The notes: generated by a model not told the origin, from the letters alone. A stretch of DNA of 64,000 bases from Bacteroidota bacterium (GCA_018267195.1 JAFDYY010000002.1:62001-126000); one strand, 5' to 3'. Positions 26,834 through 37,253 are shown, counted from the stretch's first letter. Numbers and translations are program-made.

Positions 26834-28039
26834 TTGAAAGAGAAGGTACGCTATACCGAGTTTCTCAAAGATGTATTCTTGCTTTCGGTGTCGTGCTTTG
26901 GAGGCCCCCAGGCACACATCGCTCATTTTCAACGCAGGCTGGTAGAGGAAAAAAAATATATTACCGAAGAAGAACTGATTGAGTTGAACGCCCTCGGTCA
27001 GGTATTGCCGGGTCCTACCTCTACACAGACTTTAACCGCTATTGCTTATCGCCTGCGCGGGCCTAATCTGGCTTACCTTACGCTGCTCATTTGGATGTTG
27101 CCCAGCGTGATAATTATGACAGCCGCAGGTATGCTCATTGCCAATTTTGAGGGGAAACAAATGTCGCTCCGTTTTACCCGGTTTATCCAACCTATGGCCG
27201 TGGGGTTTATAGCCTACGGGGGGTATATCATTATCAGCAAAACCATTACACGGCCACGCACTTTTATTATTATGGCACTGGCCGCTTTGCTTTCTGTTCT
27301 GATTAAAACACCATACCTCTTTCCTGTTATTTTGTTGATAGCCGGATGTGTAACGGCCTTTAACTACAAGGCTCACCCGCGCGAACCCAAACGTAAAGTA
27401 GAAGTCTATTGGGCTAATTTATTTTTATGGATAGGCGTCCTCGCCTTTGCAGCTTTGCTCGGAAGCCTAACCAAATCGGTACCCGAACTTTTACCCATTC
27501 GGTTGTTTGAAAATTTTTATCGCAACGGGAGTTTGGTTTTTGGAGGCGGGCAAGTGCTTACACCGATGCTCTATACCGAATTTGTTGAATTTAAAAAATA
27601 CCTTTCATCTGAAGTGTTTCTTTCGGGGTATGCTCTGGTGCAGGCACTACCGGGGCCGGTGTACTCGTTCAGTTCATTTATCGGATCGTTGTCTATGGCT
27701 CCGTTTGGAAAAAGCGGAGAGTTAGTTGGCGCACTGGCTGCCACGGCTGGAATTTTTCTGCCGGGTACATTTTTAATTTTCTTTATGATCCGTGTGTGGG
27801 ATCGGCTGAAATCATTCCGCGCTATCCGTGCTTCGCTCGAAGGTATTTTGGCTGCCAATGCGGGGCTAGTGGCGGCCGCTTCACTGATTCTTTTCGAACC
27901 ACTGGTAATTGGCCAGCCTATAAAAACTATTTTGCTGAACGCAGCCATCGCGCTGGTTACGTTAGCGCTAAACGCCTTCACCAAAGTGCCTTCGTGGCTG
28001 GTCATTGCAGGAGGCTTGGTGTTAGGAATCATTATTTAG
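26834..28039 (+). CDS. chrA: Chromate transporter family protein, two-domain ChrA
   Basis: The 401-residue membrane protein contains two homologous CHR domains. The first carries SCFGGPQAHIAHFQRRLVEE and LPGPTSTQTLTAIAYRLRG; the second carries FGGGQVLTPMLYTEFVE and QALPGPVYSFSSFIGS. The family exports chromate or related oxyanions, but many members have unproven substrates. A TTG start at 26834 is used because no ATG is in frame before the first CHR motif. It follows the oxygenase gene by 6 bp and precedes the small HhH gene by 4 bp. Confidence 0.9.
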   Translation: MKEKVRYTEFLKDVFLLSVSCFGGPQAHIAHFQRRLVEEKKYITEEELIELNALGQVLPGPTSTQTLTAIAYRLRGPNLAYLTLLIWMLPSVIIMTAAGMLIANFEGKQMSLRFTRFIQPMAVGFIAYGGYIIISKTITRPRTFIIMALAALLSVLIKTPYLFPVILLIAGCVTAFNYKAHPREPKRKVEVYWANLFLWIGVLAFAALLGSLTKSVPELLPIRLFENFYRNGSLVFGGGQVLTPMLYTEFVEFKKYLSSEVFLSGYALVQALPGPVYSFSSFIGSLSMAPFGKSGELVGALAATAGIFLPGTFLIFFMIRVWDRLKSFRAIRASLEGILAANAGLVAAASLILFEPLVIGQPIKTILLNAAIALVTLALNAFTKVPSWLVIAGGLVLGIII

Positions 28040-28043
28040 TCGG

Positions 28044-28343
28044 ATGATGAAAAAGAAAACCATAGGCGACAAAGAAAAAGGGTTGAAACAGCTTCAAACG
28101 ATACCCGGTATTGGGAAAGCATGCTCGCTTGATCTTTGGAATATTGGGATAAGAAGGGTTGAAGACCTGAGCGGACAAAATCCATACGCTCTTTATAATC
28201 AACTGAATACGTATAGTGGCCTAACTCACGATATCTGCATGCTCTACACTTTTCGGTGTGCCGTCTATTTTGCTACCGAAGATCATCATGAAAAGAAAAA
28301 ACTAAACTGGTGGTATTGGAAAGACAGAACCTATAACGAATAA
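28044..28343 (+). CDS. Helix-hairpin-helix protein, Cdd1-like
   Basis: The 99-residue protein has a helix-hairpin-helix pattern LQTIPGIGKACSLDLWNIGI followed by VEDLSGQNPYALYNQL. It then has the conserved tail THDICMLYTFRCAVYFA, matching the Cdd1 (pathogenicity locus) family. The fold suggests non-sequence-specific DNA contact, but no biological role is established. It sits 4 bp after chrA and is followed by a strong hairpin that serves the opposing clpB gene. Confidence 0.85.
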   Translation: MMKKKTIGDKEKGLKQLQTIPGIGKACSLDLWNIGIRRVEDLSGQNPYALYNQLNTYSGLTHDICMLYTFRCAVYFATEDHHEKKKLNWWYWKDRTYNE

Positions 28344-28376
28344 AAAAATATAGGGCGTGCACCTCTGCACGCCCTA
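28341..28376 (-). terminator. Intrinsic terminator for clpB (possibly bidirectional)
   Basis: A perfect 11-bp inverted repeat, TAGGGCGTGCA (28351-28361) and TGCACGCCCTA (28366-28376), has a 4-nt loop. On the minus strand it is followed by a T-rich run (28350-28341), making a standard terminator 67 bp beyond the clpB stop codon. The plus-strand side lacks a T tract, so termination of the Cdd1-like gene here is less certain. Confidence 0.85.
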
Positions 28377-28442
28377 ACCCCAAAAACCACCCCGCTTGCA
28401 CGGGATCTATCAAACCCACTAACCAACAATTTGTATTAACCC

Positions 28443-31037
28443 TTACTGGTTGATAAACTCAAACTCTACGTCATTTTTTATATCAACGAAAATAGAAGAG
28501 TTCTTGTTCACTTTACCTGATAATATTTGTTTCGACAGTTCATTTAAAATTTCGCGCTGCATAACTCTTTTTAAAGGCCTAGCTCCAAATTGTGGATCGA
28601 AACCAAGTTTGGCTAGCCGTTGGAGTGCCTTTTCGGAGATTTCCAGAGCTACGCCAGTTTCATTTAATCTCTTTTTTATAAGTTCAAATTGGATTCGAAC
28701 AATCTTCTGAATATCGTTTTTGGTCAACGGCCTAAACATAATCATCTCGTCTATGCGGTTGATAAACTCGGGCCGTACCGTCTTCTTTAATAACGCCACT
28801 ACTTCCTCTTTGGTGTGATCAATCACATCGAAATAATTTTGATCGGTAATCTTTTCAAAATTCTCCTGAATGATCTGAGAACCAATATTGGTAGTCATAA
28901 TGATGATGGTATTTTTAAAGTTGGCCACCCTTCCTTTGTTGTCGGTAAGCCGGCCATCGTCTAGCACTTGCAACAGAATGTTAAATACATCCGGATGAGC
29001 TTTTTCAATTTCATCCAGCAGAATTACCGAATACGGTTTTCTGCGCACAGCTTCGGTCAGTTGGCCACCCTCATCATAGCCTACATAACCCGGAGGCGCC
29101 CCAATGAGGCGGCTTACACTGTGCCGCTCCTGATACTCGCTCATATCAATACGCACCATGGCATTTTCATCATTGAACAAATATTCGGCCAGTGCCTTGC
29201 TCAGTTCGGTTTTACCTACACCGGTAGTGCCCATAAAAATAAATGAGCCGATGGGGCGTTTCGGATCTTGCAAACCGGCCCGGCTTCTGCGCACGGCATC
29301 GCTCAGCGCTTTAATGGCTTCTTCTTGCCCGGCCACACGTTTGCTTAGTTCTTCTTCCAGATGAAGTAACTTTTCGCGCTCGCTCTGAAGCATTTTTGAA
29401 ACCGGTATGCCCGTCCATTTGGCCACTACTTCAGCAATGTCTTCGCTGTCCACCTCTTCTTTTAACAAGGAATGTTCGCTTTGCATCTGCTTCATTTTTA
29501 TTTGCAGATCTTGGATGCGTTTTTCGGCTTCGGCTAATTTGCCGTACCGGATTTCGGCCACCTTTCCGTAGTCGCCCGATTTTTCGGCTTGCTCGGCTTC
29601 ATATTTTAATTTCTCCATCGCTTCTTTTTCCCAGCGTATGCCCTGCACTACTTCTTTTTCGCTTTCCCATTTGGCCTTTAAGGAATTTCGCTGTTCTGAA
29701 AGCTCAGCTATTTCTTTACTTAACGATGATTCTTTCTCTTTGTCTTTTTCTCTGCGGATGGCTTCGCGCTCGATTTCGAGTTGCATGATTTTACGGTTGA
29801 GCTCATCGAGCTCTTCCGGAAGGGAATCCATCTCCAGACGTAACTTAGAAGCCGCTTCATCCATCAGATCAATGGCCTTGTCGGGTAAAAAACGATCGCT
29901 GATGTAGCGACTCGAAAGTTCTACGGCCGAGATGACTGCATCGTCTTTAATGCGCACACCATGGTGCAGTTCATACTTGTCTTTAATACCACGTAAAATA
30001 GAAATGGAATCCTCTACACTGGGCTCATCTACCATGACGGTCTGAAACCTTCGCTCCAATGCTTTGTCTTTTTCAATATGCTTTTGGTACTCTTTCAGCG
30101 TAGTGGCCCCAATGGCATGCAATTCGCCACGGGCCAAAGCCGGCTTCAGCAAATTGGCGGCATCCATAGCACCCTCTCCACCTCCGGCTCCGATTAAGGT
30201 GTGGATCTCGTCTATGAACAAAATAATTTCTCCATTGGAGTCAGTTACTTCTTTAATGACTGCTTTCAAACGCTCTTCAAACTCGCCTTTGTATTTTGCT
30301 CCGGCCACCAGCAGACCCATATCGAGCGAGACCAGTGTTTTGGATTTCAGATTTTCGGGCACATCGCCATCTACAATGCGTTGGGCCATGCCTTCCACAA
30401 TGGCCGTTTTGCCTACCCCCGGTTCACCTAAAAGGATGGGATTGTTTTTGGTTCTGCGCGAAAGGATTTGCAGCACGCGTCTGATTTCTTCATCACGGCC
30501 AATAACCGGATCTATTTTCCCTTTCTTGGCCAGATCGTTTAGGTTCTTAGAATAACGTTCGAGCGACTTATATTTTGCTTCGGCATTTTGATCGGTTACG
30601 TTGGTGTTGCCACGCAATTCTTTAATAGCTTTCAGCAACCCGGCCCGGTCAAACCCCACATCTTTCATCAACGATGAAACTTTGTCTTTGGTAGCGAGCA
30701 GGGCTAATAACAGATGTTCGATGGATACGTACTCATCCTTTAACTCGCGCAACTCTTTTTCAGCATTCTGCAACACCGAATTGGCTGAAGGCGAGAGGTA
30801 AGCCTGCTGCCCTGAAACTTTTGGATAACCGGCCACCATTTCGTTTAGTTTACTTTTTAGGATGGCTTCGTTTACGTTCAGTTTTTTTATTACATAGTCA
30901 GAAACATTTTCATCTGTTTCAAGAATAGCTTGTAATAAATGACCCGGCTCAATAGCCTGCTGCTGGTTGCCTCCGGCAATGGCGGCTGCTTTTTGCAAAG
31001 CTTCTTGCGATTTTATAGTGAATTTATCGAAGTTCAT
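28443..31037 (-). CDS. clpB: ATP-dependent disaggregase ClpB
   Basis: This 864-residue chaperone resolubilises aggregated proteins together with DnaK. The N-terminal Clp_N repeats (1-150) are followed by NBD1 with Walker [14 protein letters not shown] (about 205), the long ClpB middle coiled-coil domain (about 410-530; rich in Glu/Lys/Arg) and NBD2 with [13 protein letters not shown]. The C-terminal D2 small domain ([13 protein letters not shown]) follows. The middle domain separates it from ClpA and ClpC. An AAGGAGG lies 21 nt before the ATG, too far for a normal ribosome-binding site. Confidence 0.98.
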   Translation of the reverse strand: MNFDKFTIKSQEALQKAAAIAGGNQQQAIEPGHLLQAILETDENVSDYVIKKLNVNEAILKSKLNEMVAGYPKVSGQQAYLSPSANSVLQNAEKELRELKDEYVSIEHLLLALLATKDKVSSLMKDVGFDRAGLLKAIKELRGNTNVTDQNAEAKYKSLERYSKNLNDLAKKGKIDPVIGRDEEIRRVLQILSRRTKNNPILLGEPGVGKTAIVEGMAQRIVDGDVPENLKSKTLVSLDMGLLVAGAKYKGEFEERLKAVIKEVTDSNGEIILFIDEIHTLIGAGGGEGAMDAANLLKPALARGELHAIGATTLKEYQKHIEKDKALERRFQTVMVDEPSVEDSISILRGIKDKYELHHGVRIKDDAVISAVELSSRYISDRFLPDKAIDLMDEAASKLRLEMDSLPEELDELNRKIMQLEIEREAIRREKDKEKESSLSKEIAELSEQRNSLKAKWESEKEVVQGIRWEKEAMEKLKYEAEQAEKSGDYGKVAEIRYGKLAEAEKRIQDLQIKMKQMQSEHSLLKEEVDSEDIAEVVAKWTGIPVSKMLQSEREKLLHLEEELSKRVAGQEEAIKALSDAVRRSRAGLQDPKRPIGSFIFMGTTGVGKTELSKALAEYLFNDENAMVRIDMSEYQERHSVSRLIGAPPGYVGYDEGGQLTEAVRRKPYSVILLDEIEKAHPDVFNILLQVLDDGRLTDNKGRVANFKNTIIIMTTNIGSQIIQENFEKITDQNYFDVIDHTKEEVVALLKKTVRPEFINRIDEMIMFRPLTKNDIQKIVRIQFELIKKRLNETGVALEISEKALQRLAKLGFDPQFGARPLKRVMQREILNELSKQILSGKVNKNSSIFVDIKNDVEFEFINQ

Positions 31038-31197
31038 ATTCAGTTGGTATTTACTTTACCTCCTTAAACAAAATACTATCCAGTTATGTCTAAAGATGGT
31101 TTTAAGAAATTATGTCTTAAAAAAACGGATACTCATATATTTTTTCGGTCAATTTGACTTGTATTATGTATCTTACAAGTCAGCAACGCATTTGTGT

Positions 31198-33003
31198 ATG
31201 ACCCACAAGGCTCGTATAAAAAAAGACAGACCAATGGTGGTGGAGGCCGCCTGGGAAGTATGTAACCAAGTGGGCGGAATCTATACTGTGATTCGCTCTA
31301 AAGCCCCGGCCATGGTAAAAAACCATGGAGGTAATTTCTGTATGATTGGCCCGTATGTAAACAAAAATATTCAGGCTGAAATAGAATTGCTTACCGAGGT
31401 AGAAGATGCTTTTGGCCAGGCTGCTGCCAATCTGCGCAAAAAAGGATACGATGTTATTTATGCCGAGTGGCTGATTACCGGCAAGCCACGGGTGGTATTG
31501 CTGAACCCGCTTATTGAAGAAAAAGCGCTGAATGTGATTAAGTATTTGCTCTGGAAAAACCATCAGATACAAATTCCGGAAAATAATAAACTGATAGATC
31601 AGGTTATTGCTTTTGCTTTTTTAACCAAACTGTTTTTAGATGAATTAGTGAAAATCAGTGCCGATCAACCCCTTATCGCTCATTTTCATGAATGGATGGC
31701 GGGGCTCCCGATACTCGATATCCAACGCGAAAACCTTCCGGTAAAAACGGTTTTTACCACGCATGCTACACAACTGGGCCGGCATTTAGCCATTAACTCT
31801 CCTTTGTTTTATGCTCATCTTCCTTTTTTTAATTGGAGGGAAGAAGCCAAAAAATTTGGTGTTCTTACCGAAGCCTCTATCGAGTTTGGCTGTGCGCAGG
31901 CGTGCGATGTGTTTACTACGGTAAGCGATGTTACGGCCCGCGAGTGCAAGCATTTACTAAAACGTGTTCCCGATCTCATCTTGCCCAATGGGCTAAACAT
32001 CCAGCGGTTTGAAGCACTCCATGAATTTCAAAACCTGCATGCGCTCTATAAAGAAAAAATTCATGAGTTTGTGATGGGGCATTTTTTTCCATCGTATTCA
32101 TTTAGCCTGGATCATACAATTTATTTTTTTACCTCAGGCCGATACGAATACAAAAACAAAGGGTTCGATCTGACGTTGGAGGCACTACACCATTTAAACG
32201 AAAAACTGAAAGAAGAAAAATCGGAGCTTACAGTAGTTATGTTTTTTGTTACGAAGCGTGAATATATCAGTATCAAACCCGAAGTGCTGCAATCGCGGGC
32301 GGTGATGGAAGAAATACGCGAGGTATGCAATGCCATTCAGCGGCAGGTGGGCAAACGTTTTTTTATTGAAAGCACTCAGCAACAAGATCACCACCTGCCC
32401 GACTTGAATCGGTTTGTAGATGAATATTGGGCACTGCGCTACCGCCGTACCTTACAAACTTGGAAAAACAAAAACTTACCCACCCCGGTTACACACCGAA
32501 TAGTAAATGAAGAGCAAGACGATATTGTTCGGTTTATTTATCGCAGAAACCTATTGAATAAGCCGCAAGACAAGGTAAAAATTATCTACCATCCCGACTT
32601 TATTACATCCACCAACCCTTTGTTTGGGTTAGACTACAGCCAGTTTGTACGAGGTTGCCACTTGGGCATATTTCCGAGTTACTACGAGCCGTGGGGCTAC
32701 ACCCCGTTAGAGTGCATGGCCAGCGGGGTACCGGCTGTAACCAGCGACCTAAGCGGGTTTGGCGATTACTTAATGAAACACATGCCCGATCATGAAAAGG
32801 GCGGTATGTTTGTGGTGGAGCGTGGCAAGCGTACGTTTGACTGGAGCGCGCGGCAATTAGCTACTTTTCTCTACCAATTTTTAAAACAAAGCAGGCGCGA
32901 CCGAATTAACCAGCGCAACAGTGTAGAAAATTATTCATCAGCATTTAGCTGGAATAATCTGATCAGCCATTATGAAGAGGCGTATCAACGAGTGAACAAA
33001 TAA
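31198..33003 (+). CDS. Glycogen synthase, GT3 (eukaryote-type) family
   Basis: The 601-residue glycosyltransferase resembles GT3 glycogen synthases of fungi and animals rather than bacterial GlgA (GT5). Diagnostic stretches are EAAWEVCNQVGGIYTVIRSK at the N-terminus, HFHEWMAGLPIL, TTHATQLGRHL and the sugar-nucleotide site FPSYYEPWGYTPLECMASG followed by TSDLSGFGDY. It elongates alpha-1,4-glucan from UDP-glucose in known members. The frame remains open upstream to 30967, but that stretch is antisense to clpB and reads as non-coding, so the start at 31198 is used. It is divergent from clpB. Confidence 0.92.
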   Translation: MTHKARIKKDRPMVVEAAWEVCNQVGGIYTVIRSKAPAMVKNHGGNFCMIGPYVNKNIQAEIELLTEVEDAFGQAAANLRKKGYDVIYAEWLITGKPRVVLLNPLIEEKALNVIKYLLWKNHQIQIPENNKLIDQVIAFAFLTKLFLDELVKISADQPLIAHFHEWMAGLPILDIQRENLPVKTVFTTHATQLGRHLAINSPLFYAHLPFFNWREEAKKFGVLTEASIEFGCAQACDVFTTVSDVTARECKHLLKRVPDLILPNGLNIQRFEALHEFQNLHALYKEKIHEFVMGHFFPSYSFSLDHTIYFFTSGRYEYKNKGFDLTLEALHHLNEKLKEEKSELTVVMFFVTKREYISIKPEVLQSRAVMEEIREVCNAIQRQVGKRFFIESTQQQDHHLPDLNRFVDEYWALRYRRTLQTWKNKNLPTPVTHRIVNEEQDDIVRFIYRRNLLNKPQDKVKIIYHPDFITSTNPLFGLDYSQFVRGCHLGIFPSYYEPWGYTPLECMASGVPAVTSDLSGFGDYLMKHMPDHEKGGMFVVERGKRTFDWSARQLATFLYQFLKQSRRDRINQRNSVENYSSAFSWNNLISHYEEAYQRVNK

Positions 33004-33420
33004 TTATTTTAGGCGCTCAATACTTTCCACGAAATAACGGGTATCGCCACGCCACGGAAAAATAGCATACCGTTTTATAAACTTCAGGTTAACCCGTTCG
33101 CCACTCAGGGCCACTTGTTCCAGTTCCTTAATGACTTCCGTTTGGCTGCTCTCTACAGAAAAATCGAATGTTTCGGCCAATGAGCTTGTGTTTTTCATGG
33201 CTCCGAAAGTTTCGAGGTTCAGCTTGCCTTCATACGTTTTAAAGACAAATCCTTTTTGGGTAATGCGCAGCACTTTGCCGGCCATAACTCCATTTTCATA
33301 AACCCCCCAGTAAGTGAATGCGAAAATGAGGAGGCCAACCACTAACACAATGAGTAAAAACCGTTTCACAATTTTTTTTGTGGTGCGTGCCACACGCTGG
33401 CCAAAACCTTCGTTTTCCAT
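33004..33420 (-). CDS. Conserved Bacteroidota membrane-anchored protein
   Basis: This 138-residue protein has one membrane segment (about 19-42) and an exported or cytoplasmic beta domain with the conserved core GKVLRITQKGFVFKTYEGKL, GERVNLKFIKRYAIFPWRGD and TRYFVESIE. The family is found widely in Bacteroidota and has been labelled 6-phosphogluconate dehydrogenase in some records, which the sequence does not support. No dinucleotide fold is present. It lies 15 bp downstream of lgt in the same direction and ends directly against the glycogen synthase stop codon. Confidence 0.7.
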   Translation of the reverse strand: MENEGFGQRVARTTKKIVKRFLLIVLVVGLLIFAFTYWGVYENGVMAGKVLRITQKGFVFKTYEGKLNLETFGAMKNTSSLAETFDFSVESSQTEVIKELEQVALSGERVNLKFIKRYAIFPWRGDTRYFVESIERLK

Positions 33421-33435
33421 GTCTGTAGAATTTGA

Positions 33436-34206
33436 TTAAGGCAAGATAGCCTTTCGTTTCAATTTTACATAAAAGTAAACCGAACCAATTATCAGAACCA
33501 ACGAAATAAATTGTGAAATAGAGAGAATACCGTTGATGACAAAGCCTCGCTGTATGTCGCCCCGAAAAATCTCAATCACACCTCGGGCAAAGGCATATAA
33601 AATCAGGTAGCTGAGAAATGCCTGGCCATCGAATTTTTTATTTCGGATAATGAACAGTAGCACGAATAGTATAAAAAAAATAAAGATAGCCTCATAGAGT
33701 TGGGTAGGGTGAAGTGGAGTGTTTAGAGGCTGTGCCTGGCAAGCCGGATCGCGGAAAACCACACCTGCCCAACTTGAGGTAGGCTTGCCGTAACAACATC
33801 CGGCATTAAAGCACCCGATGCGGCCAAAGCCGTGCACCAGACAGGTAACAACCGCCATAATATCGAGCATGCCCAACACCGGCAAATTATTTTTTCTAAA
33901 ATACCAAAGCATGAGCGGAATATCGGTAAGCAACGAACCATAGAACACAAACCCATTTTTGCCGAGCAATTCTTGCGGGTGAGAGAAATAAAAAGAAGGG
34001 TTTTCAAAAATGAGAAATAGTTTGCCCCCCACTACTCCGCCTGCAACTAACAACACAAACAAGGCATTGGCCTGATCGAATGTAAGACCGTATTGCTTCT
34101 TGCCTTGCCGCCACATAAACCACATCCCCAGCAACGCCCCCAAGGCAATAAAAAAACCATACGTATAAATCGTGATCGGACCTACTTGAAATAATACAGG
34201 GTGCAC
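33436..34206 (-). CDS. lgt: Prolipoprotein diacylglyceryl transferase
   Basis: The 256-residue polytopic inner-membrane enzyme attaches diacylglycerol to the lipobox cysteine of prelipoproteins, such as several encoded in this window. The Lgt signature is VHGFGRIGCFNAGCCYG (about 129-145), with the essential Arg and Gly of HGFGRIGC. PLHPTQLYEA (family HPTQLYE) follows. Seven hydrophobic segments are visible. Confidence 0.96.
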   Translation of the reverse strand: MHPVLFQVGPITIYTYGFFIALGALLGMWFMWRQGKKQYGLTFDQANALFVLLVAGGVVGGKLFLIFENPSFYFSHPQELLGKNGFVFYGSLLTDIPLMLWYFRKNNLPVLGMLDIMAVVTCLVHGFGRIGCFNAGCCYGKPTSSWAGVVFRDPACQAQPLNTPLHPTQLYEAIFIFFILFVLLFIIRNKKFDGQAFLSYLILYAFARGVIEIFRGDIQRGFVINGILSISQFISLVLIIGSVYFYVKLKRKAILP

Positions 34207-34223
34207 AATAATCCGTTGGGTAG

Positions 34224-34778
34224 TTACACCGTCATGATCTCGATTTCTTTTTTCTTCATCAGCCCATCTATTTTGGAGATAGAGTCATCCGTTAATTTCT
34301 GCACCTGCTCTTCGGCATTTTTAATATCGTCTTCCGATACGCCCTTTATTTTCTTAAGCGACTCATTGGTGTCTTTGCGGATACTGCGCACACTTACTTT
34401 GCCTTGTTCGCATTCTTGCCCCACTTGTTTTACCAGTTGCTTCCTGCGCTCTTCGGTAAGCATGGGGATGTTGATGATTATCTGCTGCCCATCGTTTTGC
34501 GGGGTAAGCCCGATGTTGGCAGCCATAATGGCTTTTTCAATTTCCTGAATTAAATTCTTTTCCCAGGGTTTGATAAAAATGGTGCGTGCCTCGGGGGTGG
34601 TAATAGAAGATACCTGATGGAGCGGGCTCATCACCCCGTAGTATGAAACCATGATCCCGTCCAGCATGGAGGGGTTGGCTTTGCCCGCCCGAATTTTAGC
34701 CAGTTCGCTAGCCACATGGCTCAACGTTTTGTTCATTTGGTCTTGGGCATCTTCGAGGTAGAGTTCAATTTCTTCCAT
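34224..34778 (-). CDS. frr: Ribosome recycling factor
   Basis: The 184-residue protein, normal for RRF, splits post-termination ribosomes with EF-G. The conserved opening LSHVASELAKIRAGKANPSML and the hinge PWEKNLIQEIEKAI are present, followed by LTEERRKQLVKQVG. It follows pyrH on the minus strand by 71 bp, an arrangement common across bacteria. Confidence 0.98.
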   Translation of the reverse strand: MEEIELYLEDAQDQMNKTLSHVASELAKIRAGKANPSMLDGIMVSYYGVMSPLHQVSSITTPEARTIFIKPWEKNLIQEIEKAIMAANIGLTPQNDGQQIIINIPMLTEERRKQLVKQVGQECEQGKVSVRSIRKDTNESLKKIKGVSEDDIKNAEEQVQKLTDDSISKIDGLMKKKEIEIMTV

Positions 34779-34849
34779 AAAGAGTAACAGTATAAGGTTA
34801 GTATTGAATTGTTAACATTGAGCATTGAGAAGATGAACGAATCAACTCA

Positions 34850-35554
34850 TCAACGAATCAGTGTTCCAGCTTCTTCGCCTTGTGCGATCTTTAACAAATT
34901 TCCTTTTTTGTTCATATCAAAAACAATGATCGGCAATTTATTTTCCTGGCAAAGGGTAAAGGCCGTCATATCCATAATGTTCAGATTCTTTTCGTAGGCT
35001 TCCTGGAAGGAGAGGGTTTGGTAGCGAACGGCATCAGGAAATTTCAATGGGTCTTTGGTATAAACCCCATCTACACGGGTTCCTTTTAATACAACATCGG
35101 CCTGTATTTCAATCGCCCGTAAGCTGGCGGTAGAGTCGGTAGTAAAATAAGGATTGCCGATGCCTGCGCCAAAGATTACAATCCTCCCTTTTTCCAGATG
35201 CCGAATGGCTCTTCTGCGGATAAATGGTTCGCATACTTGTTCCATTTTAATGCCGGCCATCAGCCGGGTAAATACCCCGTGCCGTTCCAGCGCACTTTGC
35301 AGGGCCATAGCGTTGATAACGGTGGCCAGCATGCCCATATAGTCGCCTTGCACACGGTCTATGCCCAAGGCTTCGGCCTGCCCTCCGCGAAAAATATTTC
35401 CGCCCCCAATTACAATAGCCAGTTGCACGCCTTGTTCTTTTACGACTTTGATCTCTTCACAGTATTGTTCTAACACATCGGGGTCGATGTTGGTAGTTTT
35501 GTTGCCGGTTAGGGCTTCCCCGCTTAGTTTCAGAAGTATGCGCTTATATTTCAT
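34850..35554 (-). CDS. pyrH: Uridylate kinase
   Basis: The 234-residue hexameric UMP kinase makes UDP from UMP and ATP. Motifs are KLSGEALTG (about 9), [20 protein letters not shown]-type loop (here [15 protein letters not shown]) and [19 protein letters not shown]. It precedes frr on the minus strand. Confidence 0.98.
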   Translation of the reverse strand: MKYKRILLKLSGEALTGNKTTNIDPDVLEQYCEEIKVVKEQGVQLAIVIGGGNIFRGGQAEALGIDRVQGDYMGMLATVINAMALQSALERHGVFTRLMAGIKMEQVCEPFIRRRAIRHLEKGRIVIFGAGIGNPYFTTDSTASLRAIEIQADVVLKGTRVDGVYTKDPLKFPDAVRYQTLSFQEAYEKNLNIMDMTAFTLCQENKLPIIVFDMNKKGNLLKIAQGEEAGTLIR

Positions 35555-35606
35555 TCGGCATTTTTCAGCAAAGATGAAGGGATTTTCAGGTTTTGCAAAG
35601 AACCAC

Positions 35607-36071
35607 TTACCGCAGACGGTCGGAGTCTCTCACCAGCCGCTCGTCTCGCCTGATAAACCGGTTGGCAATAGCGTTAAACACCATCGCGGCAAACGGGAGG
35701 TAAAGCCCCCATCCAAAATTGCCGGCCGTGTGGTTGTCTTTTGCCAGTTTAATAGACAAGTAAGCGGCCATAAATCCGCACAAGGCAATGAGCAAAGCAT
35801 TGAGCGCACCCAACTTCAGTTGCAGCAGCCGGTTTTCAAATTTCTGAATGGAGATGGCGGCCATGGTAGCGCCTGCTAAACTAAACATGGCGATGAAGCA
35901 ATAGGGAAAATAAATTTCGGAAACAGAACCACCCAACTGAACACGGTAGTATAAGGGGTATAGGGTAAGCCGGGTAGCTTCCGCCCGCACCTCCCACACG
36001 GGTAAAAAAATCATTACGACAAGCGAAACGATAACGCCCGCCAGAAAAATAGTTTGAACTCGTTGCCACAT
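35607..36071 (-). CDS. DUF4293 family membrane protein
   Basis: The 154-residue protein has four hydrophobic segments (about 8-26, 50-72, 80-102, 120-138) and begins [11 protein letters not shown], typical of the Bacteroidota-specific DUF4293 family. The loop after the first helix and the basic C-terminal tail also fit. The function is unknown. A terminator upstream separates it from the lipoprotein gene, and pyrH lies 52 bp downstream. Confidence 0.85.
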   Translation of the reverse strand: MWQRVQTIFLAGVIVSLVVMIFLPVWEVRAEATRLTLYPLYYRVQLGGSVSEIYFPYCFIAMFSLAGATMAAISIQKFENRLLQLKLGALNALLIALCGFMAAYLSIKLAKDNHTAGNFGWGLYLPFAAMVFNAIANRFIRRDERLVRDSDRLR

Positions 36072-36123
36072 AGTTTTTATGAATTGGCAGCAAAAATAAG
36101 CATTCGGACTTTTATTGAGTACA

Positions 36124-36157
36124 ATAAAAAAAGGAGGTGTTACCCTCCCTTTTTTTT
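36124..36157 (-). terminator. Terminator for the lipoprotein gene, bidirectional form
   Basis: GGAGG (36133-36137) and CCTCC (36144-36148) form a short GC stem flanked by an A run on one side and a T run on the other. Read on the minus strand it ends in eight T residues, placing a terminator just after the lipoprotein stop at 36174. The stem is short, so strength is uncertain. Confidence 0.65.
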
Positions 36158-36173
36158 AAACCTAAAACTAAAA

Positions 36174-37253
36174 TCAATTTAAACTACCGAGTTGGCTTTG
36201 CAAATTGGCAAAGACAACAGCAAGCGGTTGTTGTGTTTTATCGTTGTATTGCACATAAGGCACTTGCTCTCCGCTGGTTGGATCGGTTACCCAAACCACA
36301 TGGCCGGCCATTCCGCCATCTATGGTGATGGTGATTACCATATACTGGTTACGGTCGGTTGAGGTGGCGGCTTGGGTTCCATCCACAGCAATATTGAATT
36401 TCACATTTTCGAGCTGAACATAACCGGTAACTTTGCTTGGGGGGGTTCCATTGGTCTGATCGGCCACCGAAGCATACGTAGCTGTAATGCCCGTGCCGAT
36501 ATAAACGGTAGAACCTTTTGTAAAACTGAATGACTCAGATGCAGTAAGAGACTGGCTATTATCGAAGCTAAAAGAAATTGAGTAGGGGTTAATGTAAAGA
36601 GTGAAGCTGGCTTTATTAGGATTGCCCGAGTTATCATACCCCGAAGCGGTGATCGATATGCCCACTTGCTTGGTGCCGCCTATGGGTTGATAAATAGCCG
36701 CTTCAATACTGGTGGGGAAATAATCTGAACCTACCGGAACTTCGTTGTAAGCCGTGATCTGAAGTTCGGTGTCATTAGTAGCCATAGTTGTATCGGAAGG
36801 GTAATCAATTTTAATGATGCTTCCGCCCGAAGTATAGTTCCACTTATGGTTGGCCTTACTCCAGGTGTAGGTGCCGATTTTGTTGGCAAAATTAAAAGGG
36901 GCCGTTCCGGCTATGCGCTCGGTAGAGGTACTTTTTATAAGCATGGCACGGATGGAGGCAAGCCCGGCACCCATCGCATCCTTAACATCATTCATACTTT
37001 TTAGTGAATTGAATGAACGGATTCTGGCAAAAGGGCTATTAGCGCTGTTAAGGCCGGCAAATGAATTTAGTGCCTTATTTCCGGGGGCGGTGTTAAGCCC
37101 GTTAATGGCGGCCGATACATCGGTGTTTATTGTTGAAAAGGTTGACTGAGCCGATGCAGGGCTTACCGCAGCAGGCGAATTACTTTTGCTGCAAGACATA
37201 ACCACTAAAGCAAAAGCCAAAGCGGGTACAAGAAAGAGTTTGTTCGTTTTCAT
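36174..37253 (-). CDS. Hypothetical lipoprotein
   Basis: The 359-residue protein has a lipoprotein signal (VVMSCSKSN, Cys21) followed by a low-complexity Ser/Ala/Asn linker and a beta-strand-rich region with repeated Thr/Ser-rich strands (about 120-340). No catalytic motif is seen. The composition fits a surface or periplasmic beta-sandwich protein. A perfect 6-bp hairpin occurs upstream at 37321-37338. The function is unknown. Confidence 0.75.
   Translation of the reverse strand: MKTNKLFLVPALAFALVVMSCSKSNSPAAVSPASAQSTFSTINTDVSAAINGLNTAPGNKALNSFAGLNSANSPFARIRSFNSLKSMNDVKDAMGAGLASIRAMLIKSTSTERIAGTAPFNFANKIGTYTWSKANHKWNYTSGGSIIKIDYPSDTTMATNDTELQITAYNEVPVGSDYFPTSIEAAIYQPIGGTKQVGISITASGYDNSGNPNKASFTLYINPYSISFSFDNSQSLTASESFSFTKGSTVYIGTGITATYASVADQTNGTPPSKVTGYVQLENVKFNIAVDGTQAATSTDRNQYMVITITIDGGMAGHVVWVTDPTSGEQVPYVQYNDKTQQPLAVVFANLQSQLGSLN

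Noticed and set aside
30064..30555. Plus-strand frame opposite clpB
   Set aside because: Antisense to conserved Walker-A coding sequence with low-complexity product.
31059..31065. AAGGAGG on the minus strand as a ribosome-binding site for clpB
   Set aside because: It is 21 nt from the ATG, too far, and no nearer start codon fits the ClpB N-terminus.
30967..31197. N-terminal extension of the glycogen synthase
   Set aside because: Overlaps clpB's first codons on the other strand and reads as non-coding; the GT3 start motif begins shortly after 31198.
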